The translations under genes were made by a program, and so were the position numbers. The notes under the pieces are model-generated. The model ran no database searches and was not told where the DNA came from. It was given only the letters and a program-made list of their open reading frames with translations. From Streptomyces sp. MH60 (GTDB lineage: Bacteria; Actinomycetota; Actinomycetes; Streptomycetales; Streptomycetaceae), in assembly GCF_002939385.1 (NCBI RefSeq), contig NZ_MULI01000005.1, positions 124,001-188,000 of the forward strand: DNA of 64,000 nucleotides. Direction: 5' to 3'. The number at the start of each line of letters is the position of its first letter. Position 1 is the stretch's first letter. Of this stretch, positions 42,750-50,863 are shown piece by piece.

Positions 42750-45081
42750 CGTCCCGGGTCTCTTCGATGTCCCACAGCCGGAACGCGGTCGCCACGACCT
42801 CCGGCAGGAACGCGAACTCGCGCTGGGTGTTCCCGGCCGCGTAGAGCGCGAGCCGGGTCATCAGGAACTCCCGCAGCGCCAGCCGGTGTCCACGCCTCCA
42901 GTCGGAGTCCGCGACGAGCCGTGCCGCCCGGGGCGACACCGAGGCCACCGCCCGCGCGTGCACGTCGAGGAAGCGGTCCACCTCCTCCGCCGTGACGTTG
43001 GGGCCGGCGGTGAACGCCAGCAGTTCGACGGCGTCCCGCTGAGGCGGTCCGACGGTGGCGAGTTCCCAGTCGTACACCACGATCCTCCCCTCCCGCACCG
43101 CGAGGTTGCGCGGGTTGAAGTCGTTGTGGACCAGGGTGCGGGGCATCGCGTGCAGTTCCTGCGTCCAGCGCTCGGCGTCCTCGACCACGCCGAGCAGGAC
43201 GTCCCGGCGGTGGGCGCCGAGCAGTTCGGGAAGCTCGGCCGCGGCATGGCGCACCAGCGCCGCCCACAGCTCCCGTGCCTTCGCCAGCTGCGGGGGATCG
43301 GGCACGTGGTGCAGCCAGCCCTCGGCCAGGACCTCCTGGTCGCGGCCGAGCCAGTGCCCGTGGACGGCGCCGACGGCACGCAGCGCCTGGTCGGTCCGGG
43401 CGGCGTTCCACGGACCACCGTCGTCGGGCAGCCGTTCCATGAGGATGACGTACGCCTCGCGCTCGTCGTCCTCCAGGAGCCCGTAGCAGTGCGGCAGCAA
43501 GTCCTTGAGGACGGGCTCCCCGCGCCGGTACACCGCCAGTTCCCGGCGGTGGGCGTCGGTGAACACGGTGTCGGCGCCCCAGCGTTGCCAGGCCGCGTCC
43601 AGCTCCGGCCCGCACACCGAGAACAGCTTCGCCACGCCGCCGACGATCTCGTCCCCGCGCGACTTGACCTTTGCCACCAGCTCGGCGCCGGTGGACCCGT
43701 CGGCCGCGTTCCAGCCGACGCTCAGCGGGTACAGGCCGGTCAGCTTGCGCCGCTCGGCCAGTGCGCCCAGCTCGCTGGAGATGCCGTCGCCCCGCAGCCT
43801 GGGTCCCTGGGTCACGCGAGTGATGTGCAGTCGGGGGTCGCCGGTGCCCTGTGCGAGCAGGGGCTGCAACAGGGCGGCGTCCAGGTCGCCCGGCTGGAGC
43901 CAGTCGACGCGCCGGGCCCGGCCGAGGCGCTGGTGCGCGGCCGCGAACTGGCCGCTGACCACCGCCGCCATGGTGGACACGTCCAGGGCGAGGGCGAACC
44001 CGGCCACGATCTCCGCGAACCGACGCGCTCCACCCGTGCCCGCGCAACCCAGCAGGGTGAGGAGGTCGCGCTGGTGCGGCAGCGCGGTGCCGCCGCCCAC
44101 GGTGCCCACCACCAGGTTGGGCAGCAGCAGGGTGGCGACGAGATCGTCACCGTCCGTCTCCATCGAGAAGATCGACGCGCCCGACTCGTGGACGCAGGCC
44201 GCGTCCTGGCCCGTGGCGAGGAACAGGGCCGCGACGATGTTCGCCGCGTTCACGCCGTAGCCGACCATCCCGGCCTGCTGGGCCCCGAGGACCGTCGCCA
44301 CATGGCCCTTGACCATGGCCTCCGGCGTGGTCTTCAGAACGCCGGTCACCGCGTCGCGGCGCACCCGGCACTCCGCCGTCACCCGGGTCCCGCGCCCGGT
44401 GAGCAGGGAGGTGACGGCCACCTTCTTGTCGCTGCTCAGGTTGCCCTCCAGCAGGGAGTTCACCGGGCGCATGCCCGCGTCGTCGGCGACGGCCTCGGTC
44501 AGCCGGCGCAGGATCTGCCAGGTGGCCGCCGTCGTCATGTTCTGGCCGGCCGCGTCGGCCGTCTCGAACACACAGCGCAGGTGCAGATAGCGGCCGATCT
44601 GGTAGGGCTCGACGTCGATCAGCCGGGTGTGCCGGGACACCATGCGGACCTGCTCCTCCAGCAGTCCGCGCTGCTCCCGCAGCCAGCCCGTGAACCGGTG
44701 CGCGGCGTTGAGGTCGTCGAACTCCAGGACGGGCGCCCGGGTCATGCGCTGCGACAGCACCTTCGTCACCACGCCGCCGGACGCGGTCAGCGCCCGCGCG
44801 CCCCGGGACGCGGAGGCCACCAACGCGCCCTCGGTGGTGGCGAGCGGGGCCACGACGCTGTCCCGGGCCGCGTCCCCGGCGAACAGCAGCGGGCCGGCGA
44901 GACCCACCGGCACCTCCACGGAGCCGACGAAGTTCTCCACGTTGCCCATCAGGTTCCGGGCCGCGAGGCCGGTGCTCTCCAGCGAGGCGAGCGCGGTGCC
45001 GCCGCGCTCCCGCAGCCAGCGCAGCCGTTGCCTGCGGGCCTCCTCGGAGTACTGCCCCCGGCCCGGAATGACGTCGCTCAT
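42742..45081 (-). CDS. Class I HMG-CoA reductase fused to an APH/choline-kinase-like phosphotransferase
   Basis: The 779-residue protein has two domains. Residues 1-~415 are a class I (eukaryotic/archaeal-type) HMG-CoA reductase with EVPVGLAGPLLF, DAAGQNM and GTVGGGT. All four catalytic residues are present: Glu84 (ATTEGA), Lys219 (SDKK), Asp293 (GQDAA) and His383 (AAAHQRLG). Residues ~480-770 form an aminoglycoside-phosphotransferase-fold kinase with the Brenner motif HNDFNPRN (His652-Asn659) and the metal-binding Asp671 in YDWE. The ATG at 45081 has GAGGGA upstream. A reductase making mevalonate joined to a small-molecule kinase suggests mevalonate or a related alcohol is phosphorylated in place. 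No other mevalonate-pathway gene is seen in the window. Confidence 0.9.
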   Translation of the reverse strand: MSDVIPGRGQYSEEARRQRLRWLRERGGTALASLESTGLAARNLMGNVENFVGSVEVPVGLAGPLLFAGDAARDSVVAPLATTEGALVASASRGARALTASGGVVTKVLSQRMTRAPVLEFDDLNAAHRFTGWLREQRGLLEEQVRMVSRHTRLIDVEPYQIGRYLHLRCVFETADAAGQNMTTAATWQILRRLTEAVADDAGMRPVNSLLEGNLSSDKKVAVTSLLTGRGTRVTAECRVRRDAVTGVLKTTPEAMVKGHVATVLGAQQAGMVGYGVNAANIVAALFLATGQDAACVHESGASIFSMETDGDDLVATLLLPNLVVGTVGGGTALPHQRDLLTLLGCAGTGGARRFAEIVAGFALALDVSTMAAVVSGQFAAAHQRLGRARRVDWLQPGDLDAALLQPLLAQGTGDPRLHITRVTQGPRLRGDGISSELGALAERRKLTGLYPLSVGWNAADGSTGAELVAKVKSRGDEIVGGVAKLFSVCGPELDAAWQRWGADTVFTDAHRRELAVYRRGEPVLKDLLPHCYGLLEDDEREAYVILMERLPDDGGPWNAARTDQALRAVGAVHGHWLGRDQEVLAEGWLHHVPDPPQLAKARELWAALVRHAAAELPELLGAHRRDVLLGVVEDAERWTQELHAMPRTLVHNDFNPRNLAVREGRIVVYDWELATVGPPQRDAVELLAFTAGPNVTAEEVDRFLDVHARAVASVSPRAARLVADSDWRRGHRLALREFLMTRLALYAAGNTQREFAFLPEVVATAFRLWDIEETRDGG

Positions 45082-45112
45082 AGGTCCCTCGTCTCGTGGG
45101 TCGGCGTCTGCA

Positions 45113-46738
45113 TCAGGCCGCCTGCGGCCGGGTGGACGTGATGCGCGCCCAGGCGTCCTCGGAGGGCTGGAAGACCCGGTCCTTGACGCGGGGCGGTCGC
45201 TGTCCACCGCGTACCGCGCGCTCCCACTCGACCAGGAAGGCGTCCTCGTGGACGGTGATCACCTCGACGGGGGCGATCCGTCCGGACCGGCGGCCGGCCC
45301 CGTACCCCGGGCAGTGCCGCGCCAGCCGCGCGTCCAGCGCGCCGGCCAGGTCCGCCACCGGAGGCCCCGCGAAGGCCACCGCGACCTGGTAGCGGCCCGG
45401 CGGCCCGGGGGCCAGGCGACAGGTGGCGTTGCGGATCTCCGCCCCGGTGTCCCGGCAGGCGGCGCCGAGGGCGCGGACCGTCACGGCCTCCGAGAGCCGC
45501 TCGCCGGCGGCGGACCGGACGACGTTCCGGCCCGCGTACTCGACGCGCGGAGTGCGCCCGACCCGGCCGACGACCCGGACCACGTCATTGACGGCGCACC
45601 GGTACAGCCCGCCGATGTGGCTGAGCACGAGGTGGTAGTCGGCTCCCTCCTCCAGCTCGGTCGGCAGCAGGGTCTCGCTGTCGGCCGACAGGGGGCCGTC
45701 GGCCGGGACGAACTCGTAGACGCAGCCGGGCAGATAGAGCGGCGCGCCGCCGGGGTGCCGGTCCACCGGTACGGCGGCCGGTCCCTCGCAGGACGCGACG
45801 GGCGCCGCGAAGAGCTGGACACCGGGCCCGTAGGTCTCCCGTACGCGGGGGAGGTAGAGGGAGGCGAGGGCGCTGTTCCAGACGAGGACGGCGGTCAGCC
45901 GCGGCCACAGATGCTGGGGCAGCACGGTGCCGAACGCCGCGGCGTACCGCGCGATCTCGTCGGCGCGTTCCGGGTCGGGTGAGGTGTGCGGCCGGCCGCC
46001 GAGCGTGCCGGCCCGGATGTCCTCGACCAGCCTGGGCCACGAGGTGCGCAGTTGGTAGGGCAGGGCGGCGACCATCGCGGGGTTGATGCCGATGACGACG
46101 CGGATGTCCTGCGCGGCGGCGAGCCGGAGCTTGAAGTAGGCGCGCTCCCAGGGGTCGGCCGAGGCGAGCGCCTCGGGAATCCGGCTCCAGGAGGCGTCGT
46201 TGCCCGGTCCGACGGCCGAGTCCTCGCCGAACCGCCGGTAGTCGACCTGGCTGGAGCCGATGTGCGGCTGGCCCTTGCGGGTGCGGGCCGCGGGCGCGGT
46301 CGGGTCCTGCCACAGGTTCAGCACTCCGTCCGGCGCGGTCGCCGAGCCGGGCAGCGTGCCGAGCAGCGGGGCGAAGGCGGCGTGGTAGAAGGGCAGGAAG
46401 GTCTCCCGCATGTAGGTGCGGGTCACCGGGATGTGCTTCTCGCGGCCCGTGCTGCCGCTGGAGGAGAAGTACACCACCGGGTCGTCGGCCGTCAGCACGC
46501 GGTGTTCGCCGTCCATCGCCCGCTCGATCCACGGCATCAGCGCCTCATGGGTGCGGATCGGCACCGCCCGGCGCAGCTCGTCGACGGTACGGACGCCGGC
46601 CAGCCCGTGCTCGTGGCCGAACGCGGTGCCGGCGTTCTGCTCCAGGATCCGGGTGAGCAGCTCGCGTTGGGTCTCCTCGGGCCGGTCCAGGCTGTCCAAG
46701 AGCCGGCGGTGCGCCGCCTGTACGCGTGCGGCCTCCAT
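45113..46738 (-). CDS. GH3-superfamily acyl-adenylate-forming ligase
   Basis: This 541-residue protein belongs to the GH3 family first known from plants, where it adenylates a carboxylic acid and joins it to an amino acid. The ATP-binding P-loop is YFSSSGSTGREKHIPVT (residues 90-106). QPHIGSSQVDYR, the acceptor-site region HIGGLYRCAVNDVVRV and a C-terminal lid domain are also present. The ATG at 46738 has GAGGAGG upstream and overlaps the previous stop by one base. It lies 31 bp before the HMG-CoA reductase fusion, so an amide or ester of a mevalonate-like or other acid is a reasonable guess. Confidence 0.88.
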   Translation of the reverse strand: MEAARVQAAHRRLLDSLDRPEETQRELLTRILEQNAGTAFGHEHGLAGVRTVDELRRAVPIRTHEALMPWIERAMDGEHRVLTADDPVVYFSSSGSTGREKHIPVTRTYMRETFLPFYHAAFAPLLGTLPGSATAPDGVLNLWQDPTAPAARTRKGQPHIGSSQVDYRRFGEDSAVGPGNDASWSRIPEALASADPWERAYFKLRLAAAQDIRVVIGINPAMVAALPYQLRTSWPRLVEDIRAGTLGGRPHTSPDPERADEIARYAAAFGTVLPQHLWPRLTAVLVWNSALASLYLPRVRETYGPGVQLFAAPVASCEGPAAVPVDRHPGGAPLYLPGCVYEFVPADGPLSADSETLLPTELEEGADYHLVLSHIGGLYRCAVNDVVRVVGRVGRTPRVEYAGRNVVRSAAGERLSEAVTVRALGAACRDTGAEIRNATCRLAPGPPGRYQVAVAFAGPPVADLAGALDARLARHCPGYGAGRRSGRIAPVEVITVHEDAFLVEWERAVRGGQRPPRVKDRVFQPSEDAWARITSTRPQAA

Positions 46739-47472
46739 CAGTGGCCTCCTCGGTCGCGGTTCGGGATGAGTACGCCGTACAGGCGCAGCCGGTCGTGGTC
46801 GGTGCCGTCGCGGGAGATGCGGGTCTGGACCGTGGCGGCGCGGCCCGGGTCGAGGGCGGCACGGAAGTCCCGGGGGTCGAGTACGTCCCGGTGTTCCACC
46901 CGGACGGCGTCGCCGGGCCCGACCAGCCCGCGCAACACCGCCTCGGTGACCAGGTGGTGGACGTGCACCAGGTACGCGTCGCTGCGGACCCCGCCGGTGG
47001 CCACCGTCATCTCCACCCGGTGTCCCGAGGGCCGCCCGGGCACGCGCACGGCGAGCGGCCCCGAGGGCACCTCGACCGGGAACGGGCCCTGGAAGGCGCG
47101 CAGCATCCGCGACAGGGCGGACAGCTCGCGTCGGGTGGCCGGGCCGTACCAGGCGAGGCCGCCGCCGGGGGCGAGACGGCGGTGCGGATGACGGCCGGCG
47201 ACGCTGCCGGGCCGCCCGGCGAGGAAGACGGTGCGGGTGAAGGCGGAGTACCAGCCCGACCGCACGCCGGGCTCCAGCGCCAGCGCGAACGAGGCGGCGC
47301 CGGCGACGAACGCGGCCGGGTCGATGTCCTCCACGACGACGACCGCGGTCAGCTCCCGCGGGGCCGGGAGGCCGCTGCCCGCCAGCCCCGCGCGGACCGC
47401 CCTGACCCTGGCCCGCGCCGCGGCGGCCAGCACCTCGGCGTCGGTGGGACGCAGGGCCCATGGAGCGCTCAT
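46738..47472 (-). CDS. Unrecognised operon protein, 244 residues
   Basis: No family is recognised. The protein is soluble with no signal peptide. A central block (FALALEPGVRSGWYSAFTRT, then LAWYGPATRRELSALSRM) and a later VEMTVATGGVRSDAYLVHVHHLVTEAVLRGL look conserved, with a histidine cluster HVHHL. The C-terminal part has HRDVLDPRDFRAALDPGRAA. It overlaps the upstream gene by four bases (ATGA) and the GH3 gene by one base, so it is translated with them and probably acts in the same pathway. Confidence 0.72.
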   Translation of the reverse strand: MSAPWALRPTDAEVLAAAARARVRAVRAGLAGSGLPAPRELTAVVVVEDIDPAAFVAGAASFALALEPGVRSGWYSAFTRTVFLAGRPGSVAGRHPHRRLAPGGGLAWYGPATRRELSALSRMLRAFQGPFPVEVPSGPLAVRVPGRPSGHRVEMTVATGGVRSDAYLVHVHHLVTEAVLRGLVGPGDAVRVEHRDVLDPRDFRAALDPGRAATVQTRISRDGTDHDRLRLYGVLIPNRDRGGH

Positions 47473-48602
47473 GTGTAGATCGCCCTGATCTCGGGGGTGG
47501 GAGGGACGCCGGTCCCGCCGAGCAGGGACGCGGTCAGCCGGTAGGGGTCGACGTATCCGTGCGGTGCCCGGAGCCGGGCCAGCGGATCAGCGGCGTTCCA
47601 CCGGTCCGGGTCCGCGTCGCCGGCGGCCGCGCGGTCGAGCAGCCGGGCCGCGCGCCCCACGCAACGGCGCAGCAGCCCCATCCGGAACGGCTGGGCGGAG
47701 CGCCGGTGCAGGGTACCGACGAAGTACAGCCGCATGCCCAGCCGGTAGGCCGCCCGGTCCGCGGAGCCCGAGGTGGCCGACAGGTCGCCGAGGGTCGAGC
47801 CCCGCCAGCCGCCGTACCGGCTGGATCGCGCCGTCCCGCCCACGGGCACCCGGCTCAGGGAGAGACGTGCGGTGCGCGCGCCGAACTCGGCCAGGACTCT
47901 CTCCAGGAGCAGGTAGTCGGCGGTGATGCCGTCGTCGTGGATGAGCAGGAACCGCCGTCGCGGGCCGATCATCGGGATCAGCTCGCGCAGGATCGGCAGC
48001 AGGTAGTTGGGGTGGCCGTCGGCGCCGACCAACTGGCGCAGCGGCAGGCCCCAGCGGGGACCGTCGAGGTGGACCGCGCCGCCGTAGCGCCGGTGGTCGA
48101 GCAGCAGGCCCCGGGCGGCGAGGGTGTCGAGCATGGTCCCGGCCGTGGTGGCGAGCGGACGGTCGGTGGTGAGTCCGAGGTCGCCGACACCCAGCAGGTC
48201 CAGCTGGGCCTGCCACAGTTGCAGCATGCGGAGCCCGGCCGGGTGGATCCAGCCGTCGCGGTCGGCGCGGGTCAGGCGCACGCCCACCGCCTCGGGGTCG
48301 GCCGTCCGGCGTTCGCCGTGGAAGCGGACGTACCGGTCGCCGATCGCCGTCTCCGACTCGCGGCTCCAGTCGGTGTGCGGCTCGGTCAGCTCGAGGTGGT
48401 GCCAGAAGGCCGTCGCCTGGGTGGTGACGGTGGCCATGCGGTTGTTCCAGACCAGCCGCACCCCGTCGGTCCGGGCGCTCGCCTTCACGAGTACGTCGGT
48501 CCACAGCAGGCCCTTGACGTGGGTGGGGGTGAGGGGTTTGGTCGGAGTGATCGTCACCGGTGCCACGACGAGCTCGGTGGCGGGAGCGACTGTCAGCTGC
48601 AT
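47469..48602 (-). CDS. Unrecognised operon protein, about 377 residues
   Basis: No family is recognised. It is soluble, basic and arginine-rich toward the C-terminus. Notable segments are LIHDDGITADYLLLERVL, GWIHPAGLRMLQLWQ and YFVGTLHRRSAQPFRMG. The ATG at 48602 is taken as start; a GTG two codons earlier (48608) is equally possible, and neither has a clear ribosome site. It is first in the five-gene operon that runs to 41,955. The leader holds an inverted repeat at 48634-48662, and a 21-bp hairpin lies further upstream. Confidence 0.7.
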   Translation of the reverse strand: MQLTVAPATELVVAPVTITPTKPLTPTHVKGLLWTDVLVKASARTDGVRLVWNNRMATVTTQATAFWHHLELTEPHTDWSRESETAIGDRYVRFHGERRTADPEAVGVRLTRADRDGWIHPAGLRMLQLWQAQLDLLGVGDLGLTTDRPLATTAGTMLDTLAARGLLLDHRRYGGAVHLDGPRWGLPLRQLVGADGHPNYLLPILRELIPMIGPRRRFLLIHDDGITADYLLLERVLAEFGARTARLSLSRVPVGGTARSSRYGGWRGSTLGDLSATSGSADRAAYRLGMRLYFVGTLHRRSAQPFRMGLLRRCVGRAARLLDRAAAGDADPDRWNAADPLARLRAPHGYVDPYRLTASLLGGTGVPPTPEIRAIYT

Positions 48603-48633
48603 GGTCACGCCGTTCGTCCGGATGGGCGCAGAG

Positions 48634-48662
48634 TCAAGTCCTTTTTCTCCCAGGGGACTTGA
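48634..48662 (-). promoter_or_regulatory. Inverted repeat in the leader of the five-gene operon
   Basis: TCAAGTCC (48634-48641) pairs with GGACTTGA (48655-48662) across 13 bases, ending 32 bases before the first start codon. It could be an operator or an RNA stem affecting translation. A possible -10 TAATCT (48678-48683) with -35 TTGGAC (48703-48708, 19-base spacer) lies just upstream on the minus strand. Confidence 0.45.
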
Positions 48663-48751
48663 GGGGCACGGGGGGCGAGATTAGCCAGACCGGAAATAGG
48701 GCGTCCAACGAATGCCGTTCCGCTGGCACCTTGCTGCCAATTCCCCGCCTT

Positions 48752-48797
48752 CCCCCACCTCGGACCCTGCGGGAAACCGCAGGGTCCGAGGTGGGGG
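48752..48797. repeat. Perfect 21-bp inverted repeat in a divergent promoter region
   Basis: The arms 48752-48772 and 48777-48797 are perfectly complementary around a GAAA loop. The core reads CCTGCGGGAAACCGCAGG (48766-48783). The outer arm adds CCCCCACCTCGGAC and its complement. It lies between the divergent five-gene operon and the dedA gene, where no transcript needs to end, so an operator or small-RNA hairpin is likelier than a terminator. The same 18-mer, on the other strand, is at 52828-52845. Confidence 0.9.
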
Positions 48798-48911
48798 AAA
48801 CCGCACGAGTTCGACGGCTATCCGCATACCGGCACTGAGCTGGCACTTCTAGCGTGGTCAACGGATCGCGGCACCGGCCCGCGGCGTGCGCTTCGTACCT
48901 GGAGACTTCGA

Positions 48912-49574
48912 ATGGACCACATCATCCTTGCGCTGCCACAGGAGCCCGCGGACGGCATCGCGGGCTGGGCGGCCGACCTGGTGGACGCCATGGGTGCGCC
49001 CGGTGCCGGCCTCGCTGTCGCCCTGGAGAACCTCTTCCCGCCGCTGCCGAGCGAGATCATCCTGCCGTTGACCGGCTTCGCCGCCGGGCAGGGAGTCATC
49101 AGCCTGTTCGCGGCCCTCTTCTGGACCACTCTGGGGTCCGTGGTGGGTGCCGCGGTCCTCTACTGGGTCGGCGCACTGGTCGGCCGTGAGCGGATGTACG
49201 CGATCTGGGCGAAGCTGCCGCTGGTCAAGACCTCCGACCTGGAGCGGACGGAGGAGTGGTTCGCCAAGCACGGCACCAAGGCCGTCTTCCTCGGCCGCAT
49301 GGTGCCGATCTTCCGCAGCCTGATCTCCGTGCCGGCCGGCCTGGAGCGCATGCCCCTGCCGACCTTCCTGGTCCTCACCGGCCTGGGCTCACTGGTGTGG
49401 AACGCCGTGCTCGTCCTGTCGGGGTACTGGCTGGGCGACCAGTGGGACAAGGTCGGCGACTACGTGGGTGTGCTCAGCAAGGCCGTCCTGGTCCTGGTGG
49501 TCCTCGCCCTGGCCTTCTACATCGTGGTCCGGCTGCGCTCGCGCGGCACCGCCCAGCACCGCCGCCCGTCGTGA
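48912..49574 (+). CDS. DedA-family membrane protein
   Basis: This 220-residue protein has about five hydrophobic segments and the DedA/SNARE-associated core (ENLFPPLPSEIILPLTGF, then FLGRMVPIFRSLISVPAGL with the conserved Arg and Gly-Arg motifs). DedA proteins are linked to lipid flipping, proton-motive-force maintenance and resistance to membrane-active peptides. The ATG at 48912 follows GGAGACTTCGA. A possible -10, TAGCGT, is at 48850-48855. Sited next to a two-component system and an NRPS region, it may contribute self-protection; that is inference. Confidence 0.9.
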   Translation: MDHIILALPQEPADGIAGWAADLVDAMGAPGAGLAVALENLFPPLPSEIILPLTGFAAGQGVISLFAALFWTTLGSVVGAAVLYWVGALVGRERMYAIWAKLPLVKTSDLERTEEWFAKHGTKAVFLGRMVPIFRSLISVPAGLERMPLPTFLVLTGLGSLVWNAVLVLSGYWLGDQWDKVGDYVGVLSKAVLVLVVLALAFYIVVRLRSRGTAQHRRPS

Positions 49575-49605
49575 CCAGTCCCGTCCTGACCCGGACCGAG
49601 CGATC

Positions 49606-49634
49606 TTGCCCCGGCTGCGCCGCCCCACTAGGCT
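49606..49634 (+). promoter_or_regulatory. Leaderless promoter of the histidine kinase gene
   Basis: TTGCCC (49606-49611) and TAGGCT (49629-49634) are 17 bases apart. The GTG start at 49643 is eight bases past the -10, so transcription should begin at or next to the start codon. Confidence 0.7.
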
Positions 49635-49642
49635 CAGCGAGC

Positions 49643-50863
49643 GTGCAGGGGGATTCGGCGGACACGACCATCCAACCCCTTCCGACGGTGCCCGGAACCG
49701 CGCTGCCGGGAGGCGAGCCCGCGGCGAAGCCCGCCCCGGCGCTGCCCCTGCGCGCCGCGGGCGTCTTCCTCGGCTGCCTGACCGCGCTGCTGGGACTGCT
49801 GTACTTCGTCGTCGCCGGTGTCCCGCTCGGCCCGCTCCTGCTGTGGCCGCGCACCCGGCGCCGGGCGTTCGTCGTCCTCACCTCCGGAGCCCGGCGGCTG
49901 ACGGCCCTCGAACGGTGGCGCCGCTCGGTCTTCTTCGGGGACTCCTTCCCCGATCGTCCCGTGCCCGACCAGCACATCCTCCGCTACCTCGCCGCCCGTA
50001 CCTACGCCGGTCTGATCACCGGCGTGGTGCTCGGCCTGCTCGCCTTCGGCGCCGTCCTCGCGGGCCTGCTCGTCGCGAGTCTGGCCCGCGGCACCCTCGA
50101 CGGCCGGGAACTGGTCACCCAGGTCGTGCTCGGCGGGGTGCTGCTCTTCCTGGACGTACAGGGCCTGTTCTCGCTGGAGGCGCTCGACGCGCGGATGGCC
50201 CGCGAGTGCTTCGGGCCCTCGGAGCGCGAGCTGATGCAGCGGCGCATCGACGAGCTGGCCACCAGCCGGGCGGCGGTGCTCCAGGCCGTCGACACCGAGC
50301 GCCGGCGCATCGAGCGGGACCTGCACGACGGCGTGCAGCAGCGTCTGGTCGCGCTGGCCATGCTCCTCGGGCGGGCCCGTCGCGGCGGCCGCACGCCCGA
50401 GCAGGCGCGCAGCCTGGTGGAGCAGGCCCACAAGGAGTCCCAGGACGTCCTGACGGAACTGCGGGAAGTGGCCTGGCGGGTGTATCCGACGGCGCTGGAC
50501 AACCTGGGGCTCCAGGAGGCGCTGGCCGGGGTGTCGGAGCGGTGCAGCATCCCCATCAGGACCGACTTCGCGCTCGCCGAGCCGCTGCCCGCCTCCGTGG
50601 AGACCGCCGCGTACTTCGTCGTGTCGGAGGCGGTGACCAACGCCGCCAAGCACTCGGCCGCCACGGAGATCCAGGTGAGCGTCCGCAAGTACGGACCGGT
50701 CCTCGTCGTCCAGGTCGAGGACGACGGCGTCGGCGGCGCCAAGCCGGAGGGCAGCGGACTGACCGGGCTGCACAGCCGGGTCGGCGCCCTGGACGGCCGT
50801 CTGCACGTCCACAGCCCCTCAGGGGGGCCCACCACGATCACCGCGGAGCTGCCGTGCGCGTAA
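49643..50863 (+). CDS. NarL-type sensor histidine kinase
   Basis: This 406-residue kinase has hydrophobic segments near residues 35-65, 115-145 and 155-175. A HisKA_3 domain follows (ERRRIERDLHDGVQQRLVAL, phospho-acceptor His in DLHDG), then an HATPase domain (SEAVTNAAKHS, DDGVGGA, GLTGLHSRV). The GTG at 49643 is chosen because it coincides with a strong leaderless promoter. The response regulator gene overlaps its 3' end by ten bases. The ligand is unknown, and a cell-envelope or peptide signal is plausible from context. Confidence 0.9.
   Translation: MQGDSADTTIQPLPTVPGTALPGGEPAAKPAPALPLRAAGVFLGCLTALLGLLYFVVAGVPLGPLLLWPRTRRRAFVVLTSGARRLTALERWRRSVFFGDSFPDRPVPDQHILRYLAARTYAGLITGVVLGLLAFGAVLAGLLVASLARGTLDGRELVTQVVLGGVLLFLDVQGLFSLEALDARMARECFGPSERELMQRRIDELATSRAAVLQAVDTERRRIERDLHDGVQQRLVALAMLLGRARRGGRTPEQARSLVEQAHKESQDVLTELREVAWRVYPTALDNLGLQEALAGVSERCSIPIRTDFALAEPLPASVETAAYFVVSEAVTNAAKHSAATEIQVSVRKYGPVLVVQVEDDGVGGAKPEGSGLTGLHSRVGALDGRLHVHSPSGGPTTITAELPCA

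Noticed and set aside
48752..48797. The 21-bp hairpin as an ordinary terminator
   Set aside because: Both flanking genes are transcribed away from it, so no known transcript needs to end here. It is listed as a repeat/regulatory element instead.
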